From: Diphasiastrum complanatum
Lineage: Eukaryota > Streptophyta > Lycopodiopsida > Lycopodiales > Lycopodiaceae
NCBI GenBank assembly: GCA_029204225.1
Contig: MU832121.1
Span: 1-64,000 of the forward strand
Reading direction: 5' to 3'
DNA length: 64,000 nucleotides
Below the pieces are notes generated by a model that ran no database searches, was not told the DNA's origin, and saw nothing but the letters and a program-made list of their open reading frames with translations. This document shows positions 46,531-58,200 of this stretch, piece by piece; the first letter of the stretch is position 1, and each line of letters begins with the position of its first letter. The position numbers were made by a program, and so were the translations under genes.

Positions 46531-47067
46531 TGTCATGTGCCAAATCTTATGCAAATAGCAATTACAATGGAAGTAAAGCTAAGAGCAAGAAAAGTACAAA
46601 GCATTCAAGATAGCATATCATTAGAAAACTAGAAACAATGAGATCACAATGGAATCACATTAGCAATGAAAGAAAGAGTACAATCAATGGAAATGGAGCA
46701 TGGATTCATGGAGATAGGGCACATGAGACCTAGCAATGGAGATCCCTATGGCTCACATTCACAAGGATGCTGGAAGCTCTCACTTGCAAATGAGTCAAAA
46801 GATTCACAAAATGATGTCTCTTGCCTAGTTATAATCAATGCTCTTGCTTAACTAAACATAACTATCTTGAAGGATAGTTGACCCTTGTTAAGCATTATTT
46901 AGCCTACATTGGGCCCTTAGTGGCCTATTATCTTTATTTATTACTTTGAAGGGCCTAAAGAGGGAACCGCCTTGTTCTTAAGGCTAATAGCTCCTTTTGG
47001 GCCTACAAAGCTTACAATGGATATTCTAATGCATTGATAAGCATGGATGTACTAAAAGTACATGACA
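46531..47067 (-). mobile_element. 3' LTR of chromovirus B
   Basis: 537 bases with perfect 8-base inverted ends TGTCATGT and ACATGACA. Next to it at 47068-47078 the minus strand reads AAGTAAGGGGAG, a polypurine tract, which fixes its orientation and role as the 3' LTR. Confidence 0.8.
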
Positions 47068-47173
47068 CTCCCCTTACTTAAACATTTTTGTCCTAAAAAA
47101 TGAAGACATCTGCCTAGTAGCTCTAGGGACACATTTCAAATTGTATCGATGGAGAATGTCGTTTCCAACAACT

Positions 47174-48099
47174 TCATGGTAATAGTTGTGGCCACTTTTG
47201 AATGAAGGAGCTGTTGACCCAAGAATTGTCTTCATCAAGAAGATTCTTCCAATGAATTAGATATTCCTTGATTAACTTCCCATTTCGCAATACCTTGTCC
47301 CCATATCCAACGATTTTGGCTGGTTCCAGAACCATATGACCCTCATGATCTAACGGTGGTAGAGTAACAGTTGCAGATAAGTGTTCTCCCAAACTCCTCT
47401 TTAGAAGAGATACATGGAATACACAATGCACACGGGTTGCTGATGGTAGATCCAGTTTGTAATTCAACTCCCCAAGCTTCTTCACAATTTTGAAGGGTCC
47501 ATAAAATCTGGGAGCCAACTTTTCGCTTTGAGTTTTCTTCAGCTTAGTGTATCTATAAGGTTGTAACTTTAAATATACATAATCCCCTTCAGCAAAATCA
47601 TGGAAAGTCCATTTTTGGTCAGCATATTGCTTCATTCGTATCTGAGCTGCTTTAATGTGCTCTTGATTGGCCCACAAAATATCATTCATGTGCTGAACCT
47701 GGTCCACAACTACCGAAACTACAACCTCTGACAAATTTGCACTAATGGATTGTAATGATTCATGGCCATATGATGCAAAGAAGGGCGTCATACTGATTGA
47801 CACATGTGGAGTGCTATTATAACAAAATTCAACGAGATACAACCAATCGACCCACTTTGTCTGATGATCCGAAACAAAATGTCGCAAATAACACTCCAAC
47901 CACTTGTTAACCCTTTCTGTTTGCCCATCAGTTTCTGGATGAAATGATGTACGTAAGCACAATTTAGTGCCCAACTTGACCTTCCAAAAAGTGGAAAAAT
48001 CTACTATCTCTGTCACTCACTATCTCTTTTGGTATTCCGTGTAACTTGAAGACATTCTTCAAGAATATTTGTGCTACTTGGGCTGCACTATCAGTAGTT
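47174..48099 (-). pseudogene. Chromovirus B integrase C-terminal part with chromodomain
   Basis: From the D insertion point: QVAQIFLKNVFKLHGIP, EIVSDRDSRF (second catalytic Asp), a frameshift near 48000, SFHPETDGQTERVNKWLECY (third catalytic Glu), WVDWLYLVEFCYNSTPH, the SH3-like LAPRFYGPFKIVKKLGELNY and FHVSLLKRSLGEH. A chromodomain-like end, LEPAKIVGYGDKVLRNGKL, then EYLIHWKNLLDEDNSWVNSS and QKWP, marks this as a chromovirus-type Ty3/gypsy element. The 280-codon frame 47174-48016 is open. In life the chromodomain would guide integration toward particular chromatin. Confidence 0.9.
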
Positions 48100-48924
<825 letters not shown>

Positions 48925-49119
48925 GGGTCCACGTCCCAAAGTAGTGTCGGTCCCTCGGCACTAGGCTGCAATTGCCATGAAGGGGCGTTGTTGTCGATTC
49001 TTTTATTGTTGGAACATGGTGCTTCAGGAAAAGCATGGATAGAATTCGCTTACGTAAAACCTGAGGCTTTATTAGATGATGACGATCATCAAGAACTTGG
49101 ACTTGCCAGATTTTCAATA

Positions 49120-49673
49120 TTACCCATAAGGGTCTGGTGGCCATTCCGGATAACCTTGTTCATCCACAATTGGGTAGTTGAGGCATTCCATCAGAGTATC
49201 CCAAGATAAAACTGGATCCTCATAGATTGGCGCAACTGGTCCCAATGTCATGGACTCCCCCAAATCATAATGTGGATATGACATGCTTGCTTGACTCTCT
49301 TGTCTGTCCAGGTATTCGTGGTATGCCATAACCTGACAACTTTCCTCAGCAGTCAATATCAAAGACTTAGCACAAGGCTTTGTCATTGTAGGCACTAGTG
49401 CTTGCTGTACTGGAGGCCTATTTGGGCTTGAATTCCCTGGATTTGGTGCTCGTTGAGGGGCAATCATCAACTTTAGTCTTCCCTTGGTCATTGCATTTTC
49501 TCGTTGAAGGCTGCATGATGGCATTGGATCTTGTGTTGAATTGCCTTCAAGTTGCTCTGTTGACGCTAGTCCCCTTTGTAATTCATCACTAAGAATTCTT
49601 TGTAGTGATTGTGCCAAGAGACTTGGTAAAATCCGTTGGACTTCGTCGGATGCCAATTTCTTGACTTCCTCAG
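49120..49673 (-). pseudogene. C-terminal extension of the element D gag-like ORF
   Basis: Minus-strand open stretch SDEVQRILPSLLAQSLQRIL, then LIAPQRAPNPGN-type Pro-rich linker, AEESCQVMAYHEYLDRQESQ and EDPVLSWDTLMECLNYPIVD, ending YPEWPPDPYG. It continues the ORF at 55540-56372 across the copia E insertion; the CTCAG target copy lies at the joint. I recognise no enzyme domain. The stop lies about 200 bases before the 3' LTR, leaving no room for pol. Confidence 0.65.
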
Positions 49674-50326
49674 TGTGAAAAACTCAGATCCAAAAGATGC
49701 TAAAGTTTCATAAAGATCTTGGCCATGGAAGTTATGCACATCTAGATTGAAAAAATGATAGAAATTGTGATGTTAAGCATACTAAACATCAACTAAACAT
49801 CAAAATCTGATCATAAGCTTCCACAAACAGAAACTTGCTGTCCCTGTCCGTACTTCAGAGCCTACAACCTGCATTTCACACGTGTGAAGCCATAGCAACA
49901 AAGAAATCACAATTCTAGTGGCTAGAATGCAAGATATGAACAAAAAAGTGAGAGAGAAGAAGATGGACCTTCAAAGAGCATAACATTCATTCAATAGAAT
50001 GAAAATGAGATGTGTACATACTCGTGGAGATGGCTATTTATAGCAGCCATAGTGCCTCTTGGCCACTTGTCTTATGATAGGCTAAAATTGGGGTCCAATA
50101 GGATTCACCCATATACCTAGAAATTTGGTCAAATAGGAATGCACCAAATTATGAGCCAATAGAAGAGCTCCACACTCGACCTCCTCTAATTAATGTGACC
50201 TCAAAAGTAGTGTACACATACTTTGGGCCTCTACATACATGTATGAACCTATCTCTAACTTTTATTTGGCCATAGGCCTACAAAATCTCAAGTTAGGAAA
50301 ATACTACTAGTTGACAATTTTTCACA
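49674..50326 (-). mobile_element. 3' LTR of element E
   Basis: Perfect 9-base inverted ends TGTGAAAAA and TTTTTCACA. The stop codon of the polyprotein (50322-50324) lies inside the LTR. On the internal side the minus strand reads GAAGAGGGAG (50327-50336), the polypurine tract. Confidence 0.95.
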
Positions 50327-53300
50327 CTCCCTCTTCAACTAGTTTTAGCATAGATTTAGAAAGTACACCAAGACTTGTTCTATGCTTGAAAAATAAGTCC
50401 TTTCCCAATGCTTTGGTAAAGATATCAGCCACACATTCCTTTGATGGGACATGTTCAAGCTTGATCTCTTTTGCCAACACTTGTTCTCTCACAAAATGGT
50501 AAGCCACCTCGATATGTTTGCTCCTTGCATGGAAAACCGGATTGCTTGCTAGACTTTGGGCTGAAAGGTTGTCACAAAAGATGATTGGACTCTCTGAAAA
50601 ATCCAGCAAATGAAGCTCCATAATCATCCTCTTGATCCACACCATCTCCTTTGTGCATGATGTCAAAGCTTTGTACTCGGCCTCACTAGAAGAAAGTGAT
50701 ATAGTTGCTTGTTTCTTCGACATCCATGAGATAGCTCCATCACCTATGAAAATAGCATGTGCATTTATGGATTTTCTATCCATAAGGTCTCCTGCAAAAT
50801 CTGAATCTGAAAAACCAAATAAGTTAGGTGATGAGCCTCTATAAACAATGCCAAAATCTTTTGTTCCCGAGATGTATCTCAAGATCCTCTTTCCTAGTTT
50901 CCAATGTTCTATGCTAGGATCTTGCATGAATTGGCTTAATTTACCAACACAATAAGATAAATCAGGTCTTGTGATGGTTAGATATATAAGAGAACCTATT
51001 AGCTTCCTATAGAGAGTAATGTCCTCGAAGGATCTTTCATTACCTCTTATAGTTAGCTTTACATGTGATTCCATAGGTGTATCAATAGGATTTGCATCTA
51101 CCATATGAAATCTATTGAGAATAGAAATAGCATACTTCTCTTGTGAAATAAAAGTGATTTGAGAAGTTCTAATTACTTCTATTCCTAAGATATAGCTCAA
51201 AAGACCAAGATCATGCACTTCAAATTCCTTTTTTAGTGCTTTCTTGATATCTTCTATATCTTCCTTGTTCCCTCCACTTAAAATAATGTCATCCACATAA
51301 ATTAGAAGGATTGTAACATCATTAGCACTAATTCTAAAGTAAAGTGAATGATCATACTCACTCATAGTGAAGTTTTGAGAAAGTAGAAAAGAGTTAAGCC
51401 TAGCATACCAACTCCTTGGTGCTTGCTTAAGACCATACAAACTTTTTTGTAGAAAACACACATGATTAGGCTTGCTATGAGAAACATAGCTCTCGGGTTG
51501 CTCCATGTAGACTTCCTCTTCAAGATCACCATTCAAGAAAGCATTAGAAATGTCTAATTGCCAAAGATCCCATCCATAAAGAGTTGCAAGGGAAATGATT
51601 ACTCTTATGCTCACCATCTTTGCCACGGGTGCAAAGGTTTCCTCATAGTCAATGCCATGCTCTTGAGCATAACCTTTAGCCACCAACCTTGCCTTCAACT
51701 TGTTGATAGATCCATCTTGATTTGTCTTTACCTTGAAGATCCATTTGCATCCAATTGCACTTTTGCCCTTTGGAAGCTCCACCAATCTCCATGTGTTGTT
51801 CTTCATAAGTGCTTCAAACTCAAGATCCATTGCTTGGATCCATTCCTCTTCTTGCCTTGCTTCATCTACACATGAAGGTACATCAAAAGAAGTTAGGAAA
51901 GCATAGTTGGATCCATCCACCACTTGCTTACCTTTGCCATCATAAGTGAGCCTTGAGGGTTTCACTTTATGCCTTGGAGTTCTCCTTGGAATTTGACTTG
52001 AAGAGGCTTCTTCAACATCCACATCCAATGTGTCATCAACTCCATTGTCATCAAGCACATTAGTTGCAACAACACCATCATCACTTGAAACAACTTTTGG
52101 AATGTTACCTTCATAAAAAATGACATCCCTACTTGTGAACACTTTCTTGATTGAAGGAACATAAATCCTATATGCTTTGCTTACTTCACTATAACCAACA
52201 AAAATGCCCTTTCTTGAAGATGGATCCTCCTTAGTTCTATCATCAAGAGTAATGTTGAAGTAGCAAATGCATCCAAAAGTTCTTAGAAACTTGACATTAG
52301 GCTTCGTACCAAACAAAGCTTCAAAAGGGGTTTTTCCTTCCAATACAACACTTGGCCATCTATTGCATAGGAAATTTGCACACAACAAAGCATCACTCCA
52401 AAAAGGTTTAGGAAGATTAGCATTCAATCTCATTGCCTTTGCACTCTCACACAAGGTTCTATTCTTCCTCTCGGCCACTCCATTTTGTTGTGGTGTTCTT
52501 GGACATGTGTACTCCCTCTTGATCCCATGCTCATCGCAAAAGGCTTTGAATTTGTTAGAAATGTATTCACCACCATTGTCGCTCCTCAAGCATTTGATTT
52601 TGGTTGTAAATTGAGTCTCAATAGCAACTTTGAACTTGACAAACACATCAAACACCTCATCCTTGCTCTTTAGTAGATAAACCCAACAAAATCTACTAAA
52701 ATCATCAATGAAAGTTACATACATCTTAGCACCTCCATTGCTAATTGTAGTAACACCATGAATATCCGAATGCAAGAGAGAAAAAGGCATCTTAGATCTA
52801 GATATAGATCTAGTATATGGCAATCTATGTGATTTAGACAAAGCACATTCTTCACAAACATGATTCAAGCAAGTAAGAGACTTGGGAAGTCCCCTTACTA
52901 CCTCCTTTTTGGCTATTACCTCCAAGGCCTTGTAGTTGAGATGTCCCATCCTTTTATGCCATACCTCTTGAATTGACATTTGTTCATTTGCCATGCATCC
53001 AACTTGGTTAGCAACAACACATGCATCAAGCTTGAACAATTTCCCTTGCCTTTTCCCTTTTGCAATGATACTACACCCCTTTTTGATCAAGCAAGCATCA
53101 CCATCAAACTCAACTTTGAATCCTTTGTCAAGCATTTGGCTTACACTAAGTAAGTTCTTGGTAATGGATGGAATGAGCAAAACATCTTTCAATTCTATAT
53201 TCCTATTTGTAGAAAGTGAAATAGGAATTGTGCCAATCCCCTTGATTGCACACTCACCATCATTTGCGGTATAGATTACCTTCCTATCACCATCAAATGC

Positions 53301-54272
53301 CATTAAAGATGAAAAATACTCTTTATGATATGTCATATGAGAAGTGGCTCCACTATCAATCCACCAAGGATCAATGTCTCCATGATTAGCCAACAAGCAA
53401 GATGACATAACAAAAGCATCATTTGAAAGAAGCTCATCCCCACCCTCATCAATAGTTAGATTGGTTTGCTTTTCCCCTTGATCCCTCTTTTTCTTAAAAC
53501 AATCACTAGCGAAATGCCCTTTGACTCCACAATAGAAACATTTTAGCTTAGATCTATCCTTCTTTTTGCCAAAAGTAGAGTGCTCACCTTGGTCTTGCCC
53601 TTTAGACCAATTGCTTTTACCTTTGCCCTTGAACTTGCCTTTAGAGAACATTGCCTCCTCTTCTCCTCCTTGAGATGTAGAAGATGCTCCCACTCTTGCT
53701 TGCAACCTGAATTCTTCAGCCAACAAGACCTCTTGCAAGTCTCCAACACTTGGTAAACATTTTTGGATAGCATAACTTTGAACAAGATTAGCATGATCAT
53801 CCAACAAACCATTGAGAATCACTTGAACAAGCTCCTCATTATTTATGCCATCATTAATGCATGCTAACTCATCATTCAATGCTTTAACTCTCAAAACAAA
53901 AGCATGTCCATTCTCACTCTTCTTTTGCATACAAGAAAAGATTTGCCTTCTTAAAGTCAACACTCTAGAAGTAGACTTGGATTCATAAACCTTCTTCAAG
54001 GCTTCCCAAGCTTCACTAGATGATGTGCACTTACCAACCTCTTTGATAAGCTCATTTGTCACATTCATCTTGATCATGTGAAGGGCTTTCTTTGCCCTCT
54101 TGTCATACCTCAATTGTTCTTGAGGTGCCAAAGGTCTCTCCTCCACACCTACAACAATATCCATCAACTCATTCATCTCAAGCAAAGACTCCATCCTTAC
54201 TTTCCAAGTAGAATAGTTGAGGGAGGTAAGCCTATCATTGCTTTCCAACATGTAGCCTCCATTTGTAGCCAT
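50322..54272 (-). CDS. Copia gag-pol polyprotein, intact, 1,316 aa
   Basis: One uninterrupted ORF from ATG 54272 (MATNGGYMLESNDRL). Domains in order: UBN2-type gag (about 1-200); zinc knuckle CFYCGVKGHFASDC (about 243-256); aspartic protease WWIDSGATSHMT (about 301-312); pre-integrase HHCC zinc VWHKRMGHLNYKAL to CEEC (about 436-480); integrase catalytic HSDIHG, SDNGGEY and GVAERKNRT (about 502, 563, 600); RT from GCKWIFKVK (about 842) with SLYGLKQAPRSWY and LIYVDDIILSGG (YVDD about 990); RNase H with DSDFAGD, SSSEAEYKALT and CDNLSAQSLASNP, ending EECVADIFTKAL-like motif. The length is usual for plant copia polyproteins, made as one product and cut by its own protease. It encodes everything needed for cytoplasmic reverse transcription and integration. 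All key residues are seen. The older copies at 6.4-7.3 kb and 16.4-17.7 kb are relatives. Confidence 0.97.
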   Translation of the reverse strand: MATNGGYMLESNDRLTSLNYSTWKVRMESLLEMNELMDIVVGVEERPLAPQEQLRYDKRAKKALHMIKMNVTNELIKEVGKCTSSSEAWEALKKVYESKSTSRVLTLRRQIFSCMQKKSENGHAFVLRVKALNDELACINDGINNEELVQVILNGLLDDHANLVQSYAIQKCLPSVGDLQEVLLAEEFRLQARVGASSTSQGGEEEAMFSKGKFKGKGKSNWSKGQDQGEHSTFGKKKDRSKLKCFYCGVKGHFASDCFKKKRDQGEKQTNLTIDEGGDELLSNDAFVMSSCLLANHGDIDPWWIDSGATSHMTYHKEYFSSLMAFDGDRKVIYTANDGECAIKGIGTIPISLSTNRNIELKDVLLIPSITKNLLSVSQMLDKGFKVEFDGDACLIKKGCSIIAKGKRQGKLFKLDACVVANQVGCMANEQMSIQEVWHKRMGHLNYKALEVIAKKEVVRGLPKSLTCLNHVCEECALSKSHRLPYTRSISRSKMPFSLLHSDIHGVTTISNGGAKMYVTFIDDFSRFCWVYLLKSKDEVFDVFVKFKVAIETQFTTKIKCLRSDNGGEYISNKFKAFCDEHGIKREYTCPRTPQQNGVAERKNRTLCESAKAMRLNANLPKPFWSDALLCANFLCNRWPSVVLEGKTPFEALFGTKPNVKFLRTFGCICYFNITLDDRTKEDPSSRKGIFVGYSEVSKAYRIYVPSIKKVFTSRDVIFYEGNIPKVVSSDDGVVATNVLDDNGVDDTLDVDVEEASSSQIPRRTPRHKVKPSRLTYDGKGKQVVDGSNYAFLTSFDVPSCVDEARQEEEWIQAMDLEFEALMKNNTWRLVELPKGKSAIGCKWIFKVKTNQDGSINKLKARLVAKGYAQEHGIDYEETFAPVAKMVSIRVIISLATLYGWDLWQLDISNAFLNGDLEEEVYMEQPESYVSHSKPNHVCFLQKSLYGLKQAPRSWYARLNSFLLSQNFTMSEYDHSLYFRISANDVTILLIYVDDIILSGGNKEDIEDIKKALKKEFEVHDLGLLSYILGIEVIRTSQITFISQEKYAISILNRFHMVDANPIDTPMESHVKLTIRGNERSFEDITLYRKLIGSLIYLTITRPDLSYCVGKLSQFMQDPSIEHWKLGKRILRYISGTKDFGIVYRGSSPNLFGFSDSDFAGDLMDRKSINAHAIFIGDGAISWMSKKQATISLSSSEAEYKALTSCTKEMVWIKRMIMELHLLDFSESPIIFCDNLSAQSLASNPVFHARSKHIEVAYHFVREQVLAKEIKLEHVPSKECVADIFTKALGKDLFFKHRTSLGVLSKSMLKLVEEGV

Positions 54273-54869
54273 GTTGCAATGATTGATCTCTGATCTTTGA
54301 CCTGTTCCAATGCACTAAGCACTCTCTTGAATCAACAAATGAAACACAAGAAGAAATCACAAAGATTTGGAACCTAAAACCTTACTTTTTCTCTCTTTTC
54401 CTCACTTTTTCCTTAATTTTAGCCACTAGTTTTATGATTTCTTGATCAAACCAAGACCAAACCTCAATATACTTGCTTTTCCCTCACTCCTAAGATTGAA
54501 ATACACTCTTGAATCATTCAGCAAACTGAAAATCAGAGGGTTACATCAATTTTGAAGTTTTTGACATGAAGAAGCAAGAAATTGAATCAAAAAACTATAT
54601 GCTAGAATGGAAAACTAATAGGATCTTGTTGGATCTTGCATCTCCCTCTTTCCAAAACAATTTTTGTCTCCTTATTCTGATAAGTACAGAGGGAATTCGC
54701 CCTACTTCAATTGAAATGCATACAAATGATGTTTTGATCACAAAGATCCAATTTCTACACATAAATCAACAAGATTTTTAGCTAGAAACTTGATTGGAAT
54801 GCTACAAAAGCAAACTCGCCCACAAATCTCTTCTAAATCTGGCAAAACCTGCACATTTGGCCGCCTAAT

Positions 54870-54881
54870 GCTCTGATACCA
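54870..54881 (-). promoter_or_regulatory. Primer-binding site of element E
   Basis: The minus strand reads TGGTATCAGAGC directly after the 5' LTR, a perfect initiator tRNA-Met site. Confidence 0.95.
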
Positions 54882-55534
54882 TGTGAAAAACTCAGATCCA
54901 AAAGATGCTAAAGTTTCATAAAGATCTTGGCCATGGAAGTTATGCACATCTAGATTGAAAAAATGATAGAAATTGTGATGTTAAGCATACTAAACATCAA
55001 CTAAACATCAAAATCTGATCATAAGCTTCCACAAACAGAAACTTGCTGTCCCTGTCCGTACTTCAGAGCGTACAACCTGCATTTCACACGTGTGAAGCCA
55101 TAGCAACAAAGAAATCACAATTCTAGTGGCTAGAATGCAAGATATGAACAAAAAAGTGAGAGAGAAGAAGATGGACCTTCAAAGAGCATAACATTCATTC
55201 AATAGAATGAAAATGAGATGTGTACATACTCGTGGAGATGGCTATTTATAGCAGCCATAGTGCCTCTTGGCCACTTGTCTTATGATAGGCTAAACTTGGG
55301 GTCCAATAGGATTCACCCATATACCTAGAAATTTGGTCAAATAGGAATGCACCAAATTATGAGCCAATAGAAGAGCTCCACACTCGACCTCCTCTAATTA
55401 ATGTGACCTCAAAAGTAGTGTACACATACTTTGGGCCTCTACATACATGTATGAACCTATCTCTAACTTTTATTTGGCCATAGGCCTACAAAATCTCAAG
55501 TTAGGAAAATACTACTAGTTGACAATTTTTCACA
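54882..55534 (-). mobile_element. 5' LTR of element E
   Basis: 653 bases, same ends as the 3' LTR. It contains the TATA box at 55243-55250 (equivalent 50035-50042 in the 3' LTR), about 285 bases into the LTR in the reading direction. Confidence 0.95.
55243..55250 (-). promoter_or_regulatory. TATA box of element E
   Basis: The minus strand reads TATAAATA in a GC-richer context (CTGC before, GCCATCTCC after). Likely core promoter for the genomic transcript of E. Confidence 0.7.
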
Positions 55535-55539
55535 CTCAG

Positions 55540-56372
55540 TTACCATTGGCGTGATGGATTCTACCATCTTTGTCTTCTGTGATGGTTTTACTTGTTTGCC
55601 CGAGGGTATCTTTGCGTACTTTGGGACTTTTGCCATATCGTCCTCTTCGTCACTCGTTTCATAACCCGGTGGCACTAAGATTTTTCTTTTGTCGTACGTT
55701 CGAGGTGGAAGGGTTACCCCAGGTGCATGTCGGTCTACATAGGCCAAATGCCTCCTGGCTATTTGTGAATTTCTCATCGGGCAATCTCGGCATGGATGAT
55801 AAACTCTGCATTGTGAACATGAGGGATCAAATGTTGACAGATCCCCTCGGTGTGGACATTCAACACGGCGGTGTTTTCCTCCGCATCCGTAGCACCTAAT
55901 TGATTGCAGTATGCCATCACCTCTAAGTTGATAGGCATACACTGGTAACGAATTCCCCTTAGGATCTTCCACAAAATAGACTGGTAGGCTGTTATGGTCC
56001 TCCATTGAATGCGGTGACATGCAAGAGGATATAACCAAAACTTCTACCTTGCCACTTCTTGTTGAAGAAAGTTGTGATTTAGATGGATCAATCTGACATC
56101 CATCCTTCTGGTGAGCTCCTTGTTGGCTTGATTCTACTTCTGACCGTTGAACCGCTGGATCTTGTTGTCGATAAGCCTGTTGCTCTGTATTTTGTTCTTT
56201 TAACAAGCGCGGATTCTTGATTGGACACCTGGTACTTGGATGATCTCCAAAGCAGCTTCACTTTGTTGCCTTGCATGGGGTTCCATTCTTGTTGGATCAT
56301 TGCTCGTTGTCGACCTTTGTTTGTTTTTTCATTAGCAAGCATAGGAGCAATTGAGCTGACCTCCACCTTCAC
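55540..56372 (-). pseudogene. Element D gag-like ORF with atypical double zinc knuckle
   Basis: Minus strand, mainly open 56206-55540. A Gln-rich N-part leads to YAYQLRGDGILQSIR, then CYGCGGKHRRVEC and CSQCRVYHPCRDC, two knuckles both of form C-x2-C-x3-H-x4-C. Then ARRHLAYVDRHAPGV, KRKILVPPGYETSDEEDDM and a basic stretch, interrupted by copia E. A frameshift lies near 56210. The knuckles would bind RNA. The nearest match in the window is the gag end of family F at 10210-10437, which also has x3 spacing. Confidence 0.7.
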
Positions 56373-56485
56373 TCCCTTTCTCTCTTCTCCCCTCTATTTC
56401 TTCTACTCTTCTCTTCACATTCTCTCTAAAATCATGTGAAATGTTAGTTAGTGGTGTAGAGTTAATGGTGGGAGAATAGAGAGAG

Positions 56486-56489
<4 letters not shown>

Positions 56490-56532
<43 letters not shown>
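56490..56532. repeat. (AG)n microsatellite in element D
   Basis: Uninterrupted AG run, followed by TGCGGCGAAGCGAGTGTGTG (56535-56554). Nearly the same 20 bases follow the primer site of D at 60055-60074, so part of the D leader is duplicated here. Confidence 0.9.
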
Positions 56533-56534
<2 letters not shown>

Positions 56535-56782
56535 ATGCGGCGAAGCGAGTGTGTGACCATAAGGTGGTAAGACATTTTCCCATCATACCCAGGATACGCC
56601 ACATGTCATCATCATCAAACGCTTTCACTCTGTCCATAGAATTGCTATTGGAACAAATGACAAAACTACACAAACAGCAGATGGAGCAACTTGTTCTAAA
56701 TGCTAGTTCTTGGAAGTCCTTGAAAATGGCCAAGTCTTCAATGACTTTAAGTAATTGAACTTAACATCTGAACTTGAAATTA
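56533..56782 (-). other. Element D interior, noncoding or decayed
   Basis: A 66-codon open frame on the minus strand (56533-56733) has no family motif. The left edge of the neighbouring copia LTR lies somewhere in 56750-56800. Confidence 0.35.
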
Positions 56783-57372
56783 TGACAGGATTGGTTATCC
56801 TTTGCTGGAGATCAATTGGATGCCCGTTGTAGATGTTCTTCAAATAATTTGGTTGTCTAAGTTTTGTGATTCCTGCAAGTATCAGATGAGCAGACGTAGA
56901 ACCAAAGTTGGTTTCACCTGACCCTAGATCAATGATCAATAAACATGCAGGAAGAATCATGAAATAGATTTAGTCATTCACCAAGGAGAAAATTGTGGGC
57001 TTAATTTCCAACAGTCCCCCTTAAGGTCACAGTTAGTGCCTTGGTATCTTCGTCAGGTTTAGCATATTGAAGAACTTCTGGTGCTTGATCCTTGGAAGCA
57101 CTTTGGTGAAGATGTTTGCAATCATTTTTGTTATGGAGCAGTATTGAAAGATCACTTGCCTTGACAAAACTTTCTCCCGAATGAAATGATACTGGATTTC
57201 TATGTGCTTGGATTTGCCATAAAATCTGGGATTCAGTGATAGTGAAATACAGCTCAAGTTGTCACACAGAATGGTGGTAGCATTAAACTGAGTGTGATGT
57301 AAGTCGTGAAGTAATAACCTAATCCATACAACTTCTTTTGAAGCTTGACATGCTGCAATGTACTCTGATTCC
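56783..57372 (-). pseudogene. Copia 3' fragment: RNase H end and LTR
   Basis: Minus strand SEYIAACQASKEVVWIRLLL, ILCDNLSCISLSLNP, KSKHIEIQYHFIREKVL and ANIFTKVLPR (copia RNase H and C-terminus), stop near 57033. AAGGGGGAC follows as polypurine tract, then the LTR start TGTTGGAAATTAAGCCC at 57013 reading leftward. The 5' part of the element is absent; the left LTR edge is not resolved. Confidence 0.8.
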
Positions 57373-57644
57373 TCATCTGGATAGGGAAAATCCTTCTTCT
57401 CGAGTGAGATTTCCATCAAGGCAGCATCTTTACAAAGTTGTGCAAGCGACGCATAGGATGCTAATTCTTCCATACCAGATCTGATCCTTTTGGGCAGTCC
57501 GGCATAGTATTTTGCCATGATGATCTGTTGGGGAATCGAGGGATCACAATCCTTCACTAGATGATAGATCCGATAGGTGTAGTCTCGAATTGTTTCAACA
57601 TGGAACTTTTTTAATTTTGATAATCCTACAAGGGCGGTCTCCAT
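57373..57644 (-). pseudogene. Gag core of element D, fused in frame to copia RNase H
   Basis: Minus strand METALVGLSKLKKFHVETIR, DYTYRIYHLVKDCDPSIPQQ, IIMAKYYAGLPKRIRSGMEE and LCKDAALMEISLEKKDF: the helical core of a gypsy-type gag. At about 57372 it continues without a stop into copia RNase H, giving a 203-codon chimeric frame (57033-57644). Upstream sequence of the gag is not clear. Confidence 0.65.
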
Positions 57645-58200
57645 AGTTCAGCACTAGAATGTTGCAAAGTAGCTGGTTGGTGAATTGCTTCAAGGTTTGC
57701 TCAATGACTCTAGTGTAAAAACTTTTTTTTTTTTTTTGAAGTGGAAGAAGAAAAAGAAGAGGAGAAAGGAATCAAGAAAAGAGGGATCTGTGTGGATGTG
57801 AACAGAAACATAAATGGATTTAACAGATAACCGCAATGAAAGTTACATTGTCAAGAGAATATGGATATGGACAAAAGAGTGTGGACAAAAGAGTGATGAA
57901 TGGTTGGTATGGATGGTGGTGGAAACTGATTTTTCTTGGTACTAATCAACTTGATCTGAGGTTCATTCACTTGGTTCAGTCCACGGATGTTGGATCTTGA
58001 TGGATATTGTGACTGCAACCTAGGTTTGACAAGATCTGACCAGTTTCAGTTGGCTAATAGTGTGATTTTAGCCCCTTTTCTTGGTTCTTTGTGGTTTTTT
58101 TTTTTTGGTTGAGATTTCTTCAGATCTGAGTGAATCTAACCTTCAACCTTCCTACAATAGCTGTATATGGACCATTTCTAGACAATGTGAGTTATGCAAG
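57645..58200. other. Element D leader, nothing recognised
   Basis: Noncoding, with T runs near 57724 and 58097. Part of the long untranslated leader between primer site and gag of D. Confidence 0.45.

Larger units (their letters stand above)
49674..55534 (-). mobile_element. Intact Ty1/copia element E (overall), TSD CTCAG
   Basis: 5,861 bases: 5' LTR 54882-55534, primer site, one gag-pol ORF (54272-50322), polypurine tract, 3' LTR 49674-50326. CTCAG flanks at 49669-49673 and 55535-55539. The two 653-base LTRs differ at about two positions by eye (near 49863/55070 and 50088/55295), so insertion is recent. All catalytic motifs are present. It interrupts the D gag-like ORF. Confidence 0.95.

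Noticed and set aside
50311-54293. Several 60-115 codon plus-strand frames
   Set aside because: Antisense shadows of the intact copia ORF.
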